From Lactarius indigo (lineage: Eukaryota; Basidiomycota; Agaricomycetes; Russulales; Russulaceae), in assembly GCA_025766275.1 (NCBI GenBank), contig JAFKAC010000013.1:868001-932000 (forward strand): a DNA stretch of 64,000 nucleotides. The letters run 5' to 3'. Positions 44,550 to 55,246 of the stretch are shown in pieces. A model generated the notes under the pieces. It searched no databases. It was not told the DNA's origin and saw only the letters and a list, made by a program, of their open reading frames with translations. Position numbers and translations under genes: made by a program. Every line of letters begins with the position of its first letter. Position 1 is the first letter of the stretch.

Positions 44550-47500
44550 CTAGTGGTGTCAGGTGGATGCAAATGGGCATGAGGATGCAAATGTTAAAGA
44601 TGGCCTCAGATCACCCTCTTCCCATGATCCTTTCTGCCCAAAAAAAATTCAGTAGGTATAGTAGGATCCATAGATATGGGATCATAGCAAAAAATAAAAA
44701 TCTATTGAGAATTTCGACTACAGTGCGACAAGGAAGAGAGGGGAGTCATGAAATGTAAGGGACCAGACCACCAGATCCCAACAATCTCGATAAATGACAT
44801 GCAGATCTATTGGAATAGAGTGTTAGAATAGACTACTAAGAGCACACATGATAAATTTCAAGTGATATCATGCATGCGATAGAGTCGTAGAAAGTTATCT
44901 TACTTTGGGGGTCTTTTGGAGTGACAGGAGGAGTGACAAATTCAAGCTCCTCTTGGACATGGGCCGGCATCACTGGCAAACAAAGTTACCGGCAACCCTC
45001 ACTGTCATGGCACATACCAGAGTGACCAGCAAAAAGGCTGCACAAAAGGAAGCTAGCACTCAATCAGAGGCCAAGATTCAGGAAGCTTGCAAGGCACTCA
45101 TTGATGGGACGTTCAGGACAACTGCAGATGCTGCACGTCACTTCAAAGTTCCCTACCACACATTACGCCATCGGTACCAGGGAATTACAGAGTCTCAGTC
45201 TAAAGCACAAAGCAAACGACAATTACTCACCAAGGCAGAAGAAGAAACGGTCTGCAAGTGGGTCAAATACATGGGGATGACAGGACATCCCATCTCAAAA
45301 GAAGCCCTATGCATGAAGGTCGCCAAAATCAGCTCTGTCCTTCAAGAAAAGACAAGTCAAACAGGGGAACAACACTTGCCTGCAAGGAACTGGATACATG
45401 CCTTCTTGGCCCAGAATAAGGACCTCAACTTGAAGAGGCCCAGTGGTCTTGACCCAAAACATGCACAGAACTTCAATCGGACAATTGTTGCCCACCACTT
45501 TCAGCTCCTTGGAAACTTCCTGGATCTTCACAACATACCTTGGGAGAATGTCTACAATATGGATGAGAAGGGGATACAGCTTGGCAGTGGCAGGAAGCTC
45601 AACAATACCAAGTACTTCTACTCCTGAGAACAGTGTAATCGTGTGAAGGTGCAGAGCCCAGATCTTGAGCTTGTGACAACAATCGAATGTGTTGTGGCAG
45701 ATGGCGGTGTCTTGCTGCCAGGGATTGTGTTCTGTGGAAAGCACGTCCTCCATGACAGATATTTCGAGGAGGACGGCATCCTGTGAGTCAATAATAAAGT
45801 ATGGTCATATTAAATGAGGTGCTTACCATGCATACAGCATCACCTTGTTGGACAAGGGGTGGACAAGTGACTATATTGGTACCCAGTGGTTTGAGAAGTC
45901 CTTTGTCCCCCAAGCGATGGAGAGGAATGTGTCAGGAAAACCAATATTGCTGATATATGATGGGCATCACTCACATGAAACAATTGAGCTTCATGAAGCA
46001 GCAGAAAGTGTGGGGATCCACCTTTTTTGCATCCCCCCCCACACTTCGCATCATCTGCAGCCACTTGATGTTGGTGTATTTGGGCCATTACAGCAAGCAT
46101 GGCAAAAGCATTGCCTACTTGTCCTGGAAGAAACAGGGAAGTCAATAACTCGGAAAGATGTAATCAGGGAGTACCTGATTGCATGCACAGAGTCCATGAA
46201 GGAGCATATTGTCCTTTCAGCCTGGAGGAGGTCAGGAATCAGACCTTTAAACCCACAAGTCTTCACCAAGGAAGACTTCACTCCAAGCTATGCATCATCA
46301 ATAAAACCCCAATTGCCAGTGCCCCTTTATGGTCTAGCCAACAGCCCAGAGGCTCCACATCGTTCTGGCAACAGGGAAGATGAGAATGGCAACGAAAACA
46401 ACCCCAATTGAGAGAGCAACAGAGGAGTGATGGACTCAGACGCCTTGGGGTCGAATGTGGCTCATGGGAATTGTTCATCAATGCCCCATCTGGAAATCTC
46501 CCCAGGCAACCTGCCTCTTTCGGCTCAATCAACAACACCTCCTTTGCTTACTCAACCATCTCCAACCAATGATTCCGAGTCAGAAACAAGTCGTGTTCTT
46601 TGTAAAGAGGGAAGAAGAGAGCCCCCCAACCAGCTCAGAGCTGAGGGAAACAGCAATCACTGTATGCAGTCATATTCTATCCCTGCATTGCTTGTTCACC
46701 TTCCCTGCCACCAGACACAGTCAGTGTCTTGATCAATTTCATGTTCTGCATCACTTTCCTCTGCTGGGAAGTCTGTATCATCAGAGCATATCAAATATCT
46801 TGAAGGACAACTCTCAGAGGCAAAGCAGAGCATCCAGAAGCTCAAAGAAAAGTGTGAGGAGCTCGAGAGCACATCCAGAACATGGAAGACTCACTGCTAT
46901 TTCATGTGCGACATGGTCACTCAACTTCAAGGCCAAATTCAGGCAAAGGAGAAATGAAAAGGCACACAGACAAAGAGATCGAATGCGTCAAGGGTTTTTA
47001 CAGCCAAGGAAGGCCAGTTGGAGTTGCAACAACTCCATGCAGAGGCTGCCCAGAAGAAACAGCAGCAGGCTGATGACGATGCCTGGAAGGCAGCTGAAGA
47101 TGAAGCATGACACAAGCGAAGGGCAGACCTTTCACACATATTCTCTGGGCCACTCAACAAGACGAAACAAAAGGAGGAGCTGAAGGACATCGCTGCTGCT
47201 CTAGCTCTTTCGGATGGCAGTAAGAAGGATGAATTACTGGAGAGGATCTTAACCTTTTTCAAGGAGCACCCTGACCTCAAGATGGACCCATGATTCAAAG
47301 GGCTTTTCAGCTCACAGCCCCAAAAGTGTGCTTGTGTTACTGAGACCCCTGGGCCTGTAGCTGGTCCATTACATACTTATGAACCAACTCTTCCCCCTCC
47401 CAATGCCCCCCTCAACTTTAGGCCAGCAAATGCCAGTGCTTCTGTAAATATTGACCCTTTACTTACTTCAACTCCAAGTCCAGTCTCATTGCACAATGGA

Positions 47501-47865
47501 TTTTACTATTTCATACCCCAGTAGCCCTACACATCATTATATACCCGTAATACTGTCAAATATAACTCCCTTGTTGTGCTGCAAAAAAAAAACGCTGTAA
47601 ATCAGTGTTGTTTCAACAAACACCAAACTGCTGATGAATTCTCTGCCTGCCAAACATTGCCATTAGAGTGACACTGCATGACCAAATTTGCATCGGGCAG
47701 TGAAGTTGGTCATGCTCCTTAGGAGCCAAAATAAAATAAGCAAAAATCACCAGTGAGTAGGATACCTGTTCTTCTATTGGTATGTACAATATGAAGTGGC
47801 TATGATTTGTTGTTGAAGCTACAGAAAATAAAAGGTCGATTTTTGCATAGGTACTACCACGCTAG
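44550..47865 (+). mobile_element. pogo-like Tc1/mariner transposon, 3.3 kb
   Basis: The left terminus is CTAGTGGTGTCAGGTGGATGC; the right terminus, inverted, is CTAGCGTGGTAGTACC. Both are bounded by TA (44548-44549 and 47866-47867), the Tc1/mariner target duplication. A pogo-type transposase frame lies inside. Its subterminal sequences reappear in the MITE at 47967-48623. Confidence 0.75.
45007..47524 (+). pseudogene. pogo-type transposase with coiled-coil and SAP tail, six in-frame TGAs
   Basis: ATG at 45007 (MAHTRVTSKKAAQKEAS). Exon 1 ends at 45782, an intron of 55 nt follows (GTGAGT...ACAG, 45783-45837), and exon 2 runs to TAG at 47522. In order: psq-type helix-turn-helix (KALIDGTFRTTADAARHFKV), CENP-B-type helix-turn-helix (LTKAEEETVCKWV), and DDE nuclease with NMDEKGIQLG, LIYDGHHSHETIEL and HHLQPLDVGVFGPL. 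A Ser/Pro-rich linker, a coiled coil (EAKQSIQKLKEKCEELES) and a SAP-like motif (LKDIAAALALSDGSKKDELL) follow. TGA codons at 45625, 46409, 46730, 46955, 47108 and 47291 all stay in one frame, and the frame is otherwise undamaged. All are consistent with CGA-to-TGA, so the coding sequence is silenced but otherwise preserved. Confidence 0.85.
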
Positions 47866-47966
47866 TATCGATTTGTAAACAGCTGTAAGAGGATTTTCTC
47901 TCAACTTAATTGTGAATCCTGCTCTTGGGTTTTGGGAGTCCACCTGTGTATTCAAAATGGAAGGTA

Positions 47967-48623
47967 CTATCCCACCCAGCTTGTTGCAAATGTCACACAC
48001 TTGCAAAATTGAAAAGATCTCATGATATCAGCACTTTTCAGGGATCCTTTCTTCCCAAAAAAAAAACAGTATATTAAATAGGTTCTATAGATATGAGATC
48101 ATATAAAAAATGGAGGATCAGTTCAAATTTATGAGTACAGAAAAATTGTATTTGTGAGGGTGTCAACTGGAATGGGGTGTCCATGCCCCCAGATCTGGGC
48201 GATCTCATACTCACACATACAGATCCTTTGCTTTTATGATAGAATAAATTACCAGCACTATACACAATGAATTTAGAGTCAGTATCTTGAGCTGATTGAG
48301 TTGCAGAAACAAAACTCACCTGGGTGCACCAAGAGGTGACAGATATGTGACGGATTTTGGGCTCCTGTTTAATCTCAGCCAGCATTACCACCAGCATCTC
48401 TGCCTGCTGAATGCTGCCGTTGGCGTGACAATACGTGACAAAATTTTGCAAAGGGGGGTGAAAACCATTCACTTTGAACAGCCTTAAAAACTCATAAGAA
48501 AAAAAAAGTATGTGATGGTAAACATGCATTTATATCACTATATAAAATATGAGGTGTGTGTGACGTGTTGTTGAGGCTGTAAAAAAAGTTTTGTGATTTT
48601 TTGCAACAAGCCAGGTGGGATAG
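47967..48623. mobile_element. MITE derived from the neighbouring pogo-like family, 657 bp
   Basis: Terminal inverted repeats CTATCCCACCCAGCTTGTTGC and its near-perfect inverse GCAACAAGCCAGGTGGGATAG are flanked by TA on both sides. The left inner part (48038-48260) matches the region upstream of the pogo transposase (44628-44860), and the right inner part (48395-48600) matches the region downstream (47640-47860). It is therefore an internal-deletion derivative of a related autonomous element. It lies just upstream of the USE1-like pseudogene. Confidence 0.8.
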
Positions 48624-48647
48624 TATCTATCGTTATGAAAACTGCTG

Positions 48648-49127
48648 TAAGGCAAGGCCAACAGTGAAATTAAGAAGACGGATAGCACGGTCCGAGTCTG
48701 TGTGTCACACGGGTCCAACACAGAGCTACCACCATCTCTCCTTATTTACCTACTTGCGACCACTCCTCGACCCCAAATATCCCATTCTTTTCCCTCCCAA
48801 ATGACAGTCAAAGCGCAGGTCGTCCACGACCGTGTTAACCTGGTCCGCCTTGTGCGGCGTCTTGAGAAATCTGTCAGAGAGTTATACCGGTGCGTCCCTC
48901 ATTCAGAGAGGCCCTTACCTCGTCTTAAGAAAACTCAACGCATGGCTGGCAGCAACTGAAGCACGCCTCAATTTACGGGGAAACGTAGAGCTCGACAATG
49001 AGATTCAACCTTCGGCATGAGTGCTCTTAACCACCTTCTCGAATCCAAATACAGGGACTTTGTCACCGACCAGTTGAATGAGCAGAAAGCTTGGGAAGCG
49101 TCTGGAAGACATCCGTGGTCTGCTTGA
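48648..49127 (+). repeat. Direct repeat, copy 1 (USE1 5' end); partner at 63509-64000
   Basis: 480 bp almost identical to 63509-64000, including about 150 bp of upstream sequence and the start of the USE1-like gene. A 12-bp insertion (near 63580) and a 1-nt insertion in the second copy are the main differences. Homology starts sharply at TAAGGCAAGG in both copies. In copy 1 the MITE lies 24 bp upstream of that point. Confidence 0.9.
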
Positions 49128-49781
49128 CAGGCTAGACGCCTCTGTGCTATCCATGAATGGCTTGGAGGTGCGTCGCTATGTGTATGCCGGAATGTCTTTA
49201 TCGACTTATCTTCCTTGTAAAGGATCGCTCCTGAGGCCCGAGCCCTCGCATCTAGAGCCGTTCCTTCTCACCGTCCCACGCTCGTCCCAATCCGTCACCG
49301 GAAAACCCCATCTGCCAACGATCCAACGCCTTGCACCACCCTCACACGTCAGGTCAGGTATTCTCACCAATGAGGATGCGGAGGCTTCCGCAGCAGCAGC
49401 TGCGGTGGACGTCAGCCTGCTCCTTGGCTCTGCCGCCGGATCGGAGGACGTCTATGACCGGGGCACGCAACAGGGGGAGGCGACGCGACGTCAGCATTTG
49501 CGGTGCAGGAGGGGCTGGCAGCGCGAATGGCGGGCTAGCTGCAATGGAACGCGGAGCACGTTTCTGGAGCGTTGGCGACGGACCAGGAGGTGCTGCGCGC
49601 CGCGGAGGAGAAGGTGGGCGCGAACCTGGACGTGATAAAGCAGGAGCGCGTGCAACTGTGGGACTATTGCGGGAAGTCACTCGGAACGACGTGTCTGACG
49701 GTAACGGGTGTCGTCGTCGTCGCGATTGTGTTTTTGGTCGTATTTATGTCATCGGTTCACATGAGAGGCCATGGGAAATGA
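48801..49781 (+). pseudogene. USE1: USE1-like ER SNARE gene, decayed
   Basis: Starts MTVKAQVVHDRVNLVRLVRR and ends with a SNARE-type segment (ATDQEVLRAAEEKVGANLDV, then KQERVQLWDYCGKS) and a single C-terminal membrane helix (TCLTVTGVVVVAIVFLVVFM). That order and the KxER...GKSxGTTC-hydrophobic ending are characteristic of Use1, the tail-anchored SNARE in retrograde Golgi-to-ER traffic. Middle exons are recognisable (RKLNAWLAATEARLNLRGN, KLGKRLEDIRGLLDRLDASV, ARALASRAVPSHRPTLV). Reasons to call it broken: a TAG in the SNARE helix (MAG-stop-LQWNAEHV, near 49535), and no GT donor after EIQPSA (GCATGAGTGC) although an acceptor (AATACAG) follows. Exon limits are approximate. Confidence 0.7.
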
Positions 49782-49959
49782 ACCAGTTAGTTTTCCGATT
49801 ATTGTGTGTGTGTGTCGGCGATTTTGTGGCTCGACAAACTCACGTTACCTGGTGGCAACGCGTTCACATCTTGCTTAACGCGTGAACTACCTCAATGAGC
49901 CATTCTCAATTTAAAGCAGATCACATTACACTTCAGATCACCTAAAGAAAATACACGAG

Positions 49960-52900
49960 TTATTGTAGCGATTCTATCTCGGTGTTAATACAAGTAGTCC
50001 AACTCTGCCCATGTACGAAAGTAGAAAGATCAAGACGGGTTTCATATTCGCCAGTAACCCAGATATTACTTGGGCGATGGAGTTGTGCCCTATGTGGTGG
50101 CGGGATCCACATTAAGAGTTCACCTTTGCTGCCACATATCCATCCCTCCTCGTTGATCACGGAGTAGTCAGTGAAGTCGACGTGGCTTGTAGTTTCCGCT
50201 TTTGTTGTCGGCGTGGCGTTCCACATACGGATTGATCGATCGTGCGAACACGAGACAATGCGCTGGCCATCTGGCGAGAATCTCACAGACCTGACCAAAT
50301 CCGTGTGACCTGTAAATGGGCCGGCCTCGATGTCTCCCGTAGTCGCGTTGCACACACGAATTGTTTGATCTTCCGAGCCTGAAACGATACGCTGGCCATC
50401 TGGCGAGAATCCCACAGACCTGACCGAATCCGTGTGACCTGTAAATGGGCCGGCCTCTGTGTCTCCCGTAGTCGCGTTCCACACACGAATTGTTCGATCG
50501 GAAGAGCCTGAGACGATCCACCGGCCATCAGGCGAGAATCCCACAGACCAGACCGAATCCGTGTGACCAGTAAATGGGCCGGTCTCGATGTCTCCCGTAG
50601 TCGCGTTCCATACACGAATTGTTCCATCGTTCGAGCTTGAGACGATACGCTGGCCGTCGGGCGAGAATCCTACAGACCAGACGGAACGCGTGTGACCAGT
50701 AAATGGACCAGCCTCTGTGTCTCCCGTAGTCGCATTCCACACACGAATTATTCCATTGTAACAGCCTGAGACGATGCGGTGGCCATCAGGCGAGAATCCC
50801 ACAGACGTGACCGAATCCGCGTGACTAGTAAATGGGCCGGCCTCTGTCTCTCCCGTAGTCGCGTTCCACACACGAATTGTTCGATCGTCAGAGCCTGAGA
50901 CGATCCGCTGGCCATCTGGCGAGAATTCCACAGACCTGACCGAATGCGTGTGACCAGTAAATGAGCCGGCCTCTGTCTTTCCCGTAGTCGCGTTCCACAC
51001 ACGAATTGTTCCATCTCTCGAGGCTGAGACGATACGCTGGCCATCAGGCGAGAATCCCACAGACGCGACCCAATCCGTGTGACCAGAAAATGAGCCGGCC
51101 TCTGTGTCTTCCGTAGTCGCGTTCCACACACGAATTGTTCCATCGAAAGAGCCTGAGAAGATACGCTGGCCATCTGGCGAGAATCCCACAGACGTGACCG
51201 AACGCGTGTGATCAGTAAATGGGCCGGCCTCGATGTCTCCCGTAGTCGCGTTGCATACACGAATTGTTCGATCTTCCGAACCTGAAACGATACGCTGGCC
51301 ATCAGGCGAGAATCCCACAGACGTGACCCGATGCGTGTGACCAGTAAATGGGCCGGCCTCGATGTCCCCCGTAGTTGCGTTCCACACACGAATTGTCCGA
51401 TCTTCCGACCCTGAGACGATCCGCAGGCCATCAGGCGAGAATCCCACAGACGTGACCCAATCCGTGTGACCAGTAAATGGGCCGGCCTCGATGTCCCCCG
51501 TAGTTGCATTCCACACACAAATTGTCCGATCTTCCGACCCTGAGACGATCCGCTGGCCATCAGGCGAGAATCCCACCGAATTCGTGTAACCAGTAAATGG
51601 GCCGGCCTCTGTGTCTCCCGTAGTGGCGTTCCACACACGAATCGTTCCATCTCTCGAGCCCGAGACGATACGCTGGCCATTTGGCGAGAATCCCACAGAC
51701 CTGATCGGATGCGTGTGACCAGTAAATGGGCCGGCCTCTGTGTCTCCTGTGGTCGCGTTCCACACACGAATTGTTCCATCGTGCGAGCCCGAGACGATCT
51801 GCTGGCCATCTGGCGAGAATCCCACAGACCAGATGCAATCCGTGTGACCAGTAAATGGGCCGGCCTCGATGTCTCCCGTAGTCGCGTTCCACACACGAAT
51901 TTTTCCATCGGAAGACCCTGAGACGATCCGCTGGCCACCCGGTGAGATTGCAATGGAAAGAACCGAACCCCCAACGTCTTGAATCACCATCTCCGAAGAA
52001 GGCCAATGAGATAATCGTCCACGTTCCACGCGTAAAATTCGAGGAAATGAGCCGGAATAACGTGCAGAGACAAGAGAACAAGACGGCGCAAATGGTAGAG
52101 CAGAAAGGTAGACATGTGGGGCACTCTTTGCCATGATCATCCCGAAATGCCGTATAAATACAGACGCATCATTGACGAACGATCTGAATTCGTCTAGCTC
52201 TCTTTGAGAAACCTGTTGCGATCGTAGCCATTAGTTGGTCGCCTTACTCATAAAATCAACAATTGTACTCACACCTTGACCGAATGCCAACCACGCCATC
52301 AGAGCCGAGCACGCTGTCGAAGCAAGACCCAGATCGCTTGTCAAGCTAAGCGCCTCTAACCAAAACAGAAGTTTCTTCTCAAAGAAACTCCGAAGTTTTC
52401 CGAACAGATTGTTTTTGAAACCAATATGTTCCGTATGATTGTCCCAGAAACGACACGCGTACAACAGAGCAGGTGAAATATATTGACCAACGCGGGAGTT
52501 AAGGTCTGTGACATCATTGTTGGCAAGATATGACGTTTCGAGATTGCAGATGTTGAATTTGAGATCTTTGAGCAGTAGACAGAGACAGGAATCGGTCAAT
52601 TGATAGTGAGCGTCACGAAGGCTCACACAAAAGTTTTCACCGCTCTTCACTTCATTTGTGATGAAATCGCGGAACGATGTATGGAGAGGAACGATGGGAA
52701 GGTTTTCATCAGATGAATTGACGTTGCTCAACAATGAGCCAAGCCGACGGAGTAATGTAACAATGGCTTCACTGTCGTCGTCATTGTCGTGAGAGGCGTG
52801 TTGTTGCAGAGCCTTGTGCAGTGTGGTCAGGGAGCGGATACTGAGCGGCTCGATTGAAGCAATGACTTGTCCCAAAACTGAGCGAAAAAGTTGCCGTGAG

Positions 52901-55246
52901 TTCTCGTGAGTGAAGTATCCTTCGAGGACTTCTTTGTACAACTCGTCCAAGGGATCTTGTCCTCGGCGATCCGCGGTGAGTTTCAAAAGATGTTTTATGC
53001 ACCTTGTCTTGCTCAACCCAAAGACGTCGGGAGGGTTTAAGATGTATCCAGATGCGACCGCCGCCCACTGAAACAAACCCTCTGCCCTTTTTGTCAGTTC
53101 GTCGCCATAAATTTCGAACACGTCTGGAGGGAGCCTCTTCTGAAGAAACACGAGGATGTCGTCATGTATCGTAGCAGACAGCTCCGAATCATTCATGTAT
53201 TTGATTTTGACGCCGGCCAACCCGTCTCCAACGAACGCAGACTCGATGAGGTGCTCAGGTCGCGAGGTGATGAGCATACGAAAATTTGATGGCAGTTTAC
53301 AAATGGCTTCAGCAAGAAATTTGTGTAACCCGTTTTCATCGGCTACATCTCCACTCTCGTCCAAGGCATCAATTACGACAACAATAGGACCAACAAGGTG
53401 GAGATCCTTAAGCGGCGCCAGGATAAGGCATTCGAACAGGGTACCGTAGTCACGGGTTCCAGTTCGAAGAGAAGAATTGTCTTTTACGACCTTTCCCAGC
53501 GCGGCTTTAAACGAAGGATAGCGGTCGGAGAGATCGCGAGCAAGAGTCGTGAACAGGTGATAAGCCTCCCGCTTTGATTGCTCCTTGCGCAAAAAGATGA
53601 ACGATGACGTAAGCCGATGGATTTTGTTGAAGCGACGCGCGATCTCATGCGCAATCGATGACTTTCCCGTGCCCGCTTGCCCGAAAAGAACCAGACAACG
53701 CTCCGAGGCGGGATCGTTCACCCAATTGTCAATGAAGTCGAGGAACGCTGTGCGTGTTCCCGTAAGACAGCCCTTGTCGGGTGTGAATCGTGAACCCGTC
53801 CCATATGGGATTTCTCCGATTTTTCTATCCAGTTCTATAACGATTGTCAGATCGATAGCATTCAAGGTATCAGGTCTACGTACCGGCGTCTGACACTCGC
53901 CTAGACACCCGCTTCAGCTGGCCAGCCATCCCGTGAAGCTGACTCGAAATAATTCCCACGTCGTCCAGAATTTGGAGTGCGGTTATCTCCGTGGTGATCG
54001 TAGCCTCATCCAAGAAAGCCTTTCGTTGTTCGAGAAGCGTGGTACGGAAATCCTCGATTTTTTTGTCGACTCGGCTGCCAGTATTCTTCAATGTTCGCTT
54101 CCCTGAAAACCGCATGTTTACGTCGGCCACTGAAATGGGTAAAGATTACGTACAGAATTGGGAATCGTTTGCGTATGATTGGATAAAGTCACAGCAATTA
54201 CAGACATGCTGCAACATGAGCGTAAGGATTTGTGCCTGCCTTGAATCGCGTCGGATCGCTTTGAAACGGTCTTCCTGATTTGCGAAATCGAACGCATCAT
54301 GTATGGCCGCAAGTAAGGTTTGGACGTTGTCGTCGCGTTGAAGTTGTTCTAGTAGGGTCTAGCACCCAAATAAACATTGCATAAGTATTTCAACCGACAA
54401 TAGCGCAAACGGATCACCATGGGGATCGCAGAAAATAGTCCGTGTGCTATCTTTGCAATCGGATGGAGCTGCGGACGACATTCGGCTCGGTCATGGATCG
54501 GCAAAAAAAAAGGGCGCGGTGACGCACTTCTGAAATCGGGCTCAACGTATCCACGACCCACTTGATCCTCACGAGAGCACCTTCCCATTTATTCGAGAGA
54601 TTAATTGTTGTTATAGCTTTGTCGGCATCACGGAGAGCACTCTCGGGAGGTGACACAACGACCGTCAAGTAGAGCGTAACCGGCTGGCTCGACTGTCCAG
54701 ACTGTCCGTCGTGGTTGGTGAGGACAAAAGGGACTTCTACACCCAACATGTTCAACTAGTCGGGTAAGTAAGGTTTCCAATAAGATACTCACCGGTTTGT
54801 GTTTCGACAGGTATTGTCATCGCATGCGTTCCGATAAGGACATCGGCGTGCAAGCGCCGCTTCTCATAAAGATGCAGTATAAGATGTGAAGACGGTTGTG
54901 TAGAACTGAGCCGAACCTTTAGCCAAAAAGTAAGACTGAAAAAGAAAAGTCTTACAAGGGGCCAAGCGTCTGGTCCCAGCGCGCCGTCGGTCCATCAATC
55001 TGGACGCTCTTCGTCTTCTTCAATGTCGCATGATTAGTTACAGTGGCATAGAACCGTCTCTTCGGGCCGAGCTGTTTCTTGATACTTGGGAGATCGTGTG
55101 CCCAGAGGACTAACAAAGGGGATAAACGGCTATCGAGGCATCGACGAGTTAGGAATTCAGTACATACCAATCACCTCAACACGGGATAGGCTTCCCTGCG
55201 ATTCGGCGATTTGAGTGCTGTCCAAGGACGGCTCTTGAGCGAGCAT
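49960..55246 (-). CDS. NLR-type gene: C2-like, helical, NACHT and 14 WD40 repeats (1,633 aa)
   Basis: Proposed exons (minus): 55246-55168, 55109-54956, 54935-54793, 54736-54528, 54468-54418, 54358-54154, 54129-53884, 53834-52273, 52212-49960. All introns have GT-AG ends and phases agree. Residues about 20-150 look like a C2 domain (VIVLWAHDLPSIKKQLGPKR, SSHLILHLYEKRRLHADVLI). Next is the helical region common in basidiomycete NACHT proteins (LHPIAKIAHGLFSAIPM, TLLAAIHDAFDFANQ). NACHT follows with Walker A GQAGTGKSS (about 413), Walker B VVVIDALDES (about 514) and ITSRPEHL. Residues about 967-1570 are 14 WD40 repeats of 43 residues. The TAA between the NACHT and WD40 parts (52231) falls inside a canonical 60-nt intron (GTGAGT, CTAAT, CAG). 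By family it would be an intracellular sensor for non-self recognition or programmed cell death. Two introns (20 and 24 nt) are abnormally short; otherwise the gene looks intact. Confidence 0.85.
50190..51960 (-). repeat. WD40 coding array, 14 units of 129 bp
   Basis: Each unit encodes GPFTGHTxxVxSVGFSPDG then QRIVSGSxDxTIRVWNATTG and a short acidic linker. Units are nearly identical outside a few positions. One unit (near 51580) lacks four codons after GYT. The last unit is divergent (RSIRMWNATPTTK). Confidence 0.9.

Noticed and set aside
6865..47293. Idea that TGA codes for arginine in this fungus
   Set aside because: Sister copies have CGA at the same codons, natural Gag frames end in TGA, and intact genes here show no internal TGA. 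CpG decay explains the pattern.
50748..51974. A 408-codon frame overlapping the WD40 array in another frame
   Set aside because: It is the alternative reading of the 129-bp repeat on the same strand; only the NLR frame continues into the NACHT exons.
52231..52233. TAA between the NACHT and WD40 parts, as if the NLR were split into two genes or broken
   Set aside because: The codon lies inside a 60-nt intron with GTGAGT donor, CTAAT branch motif and CAG acceptor that joins both parts in phase.
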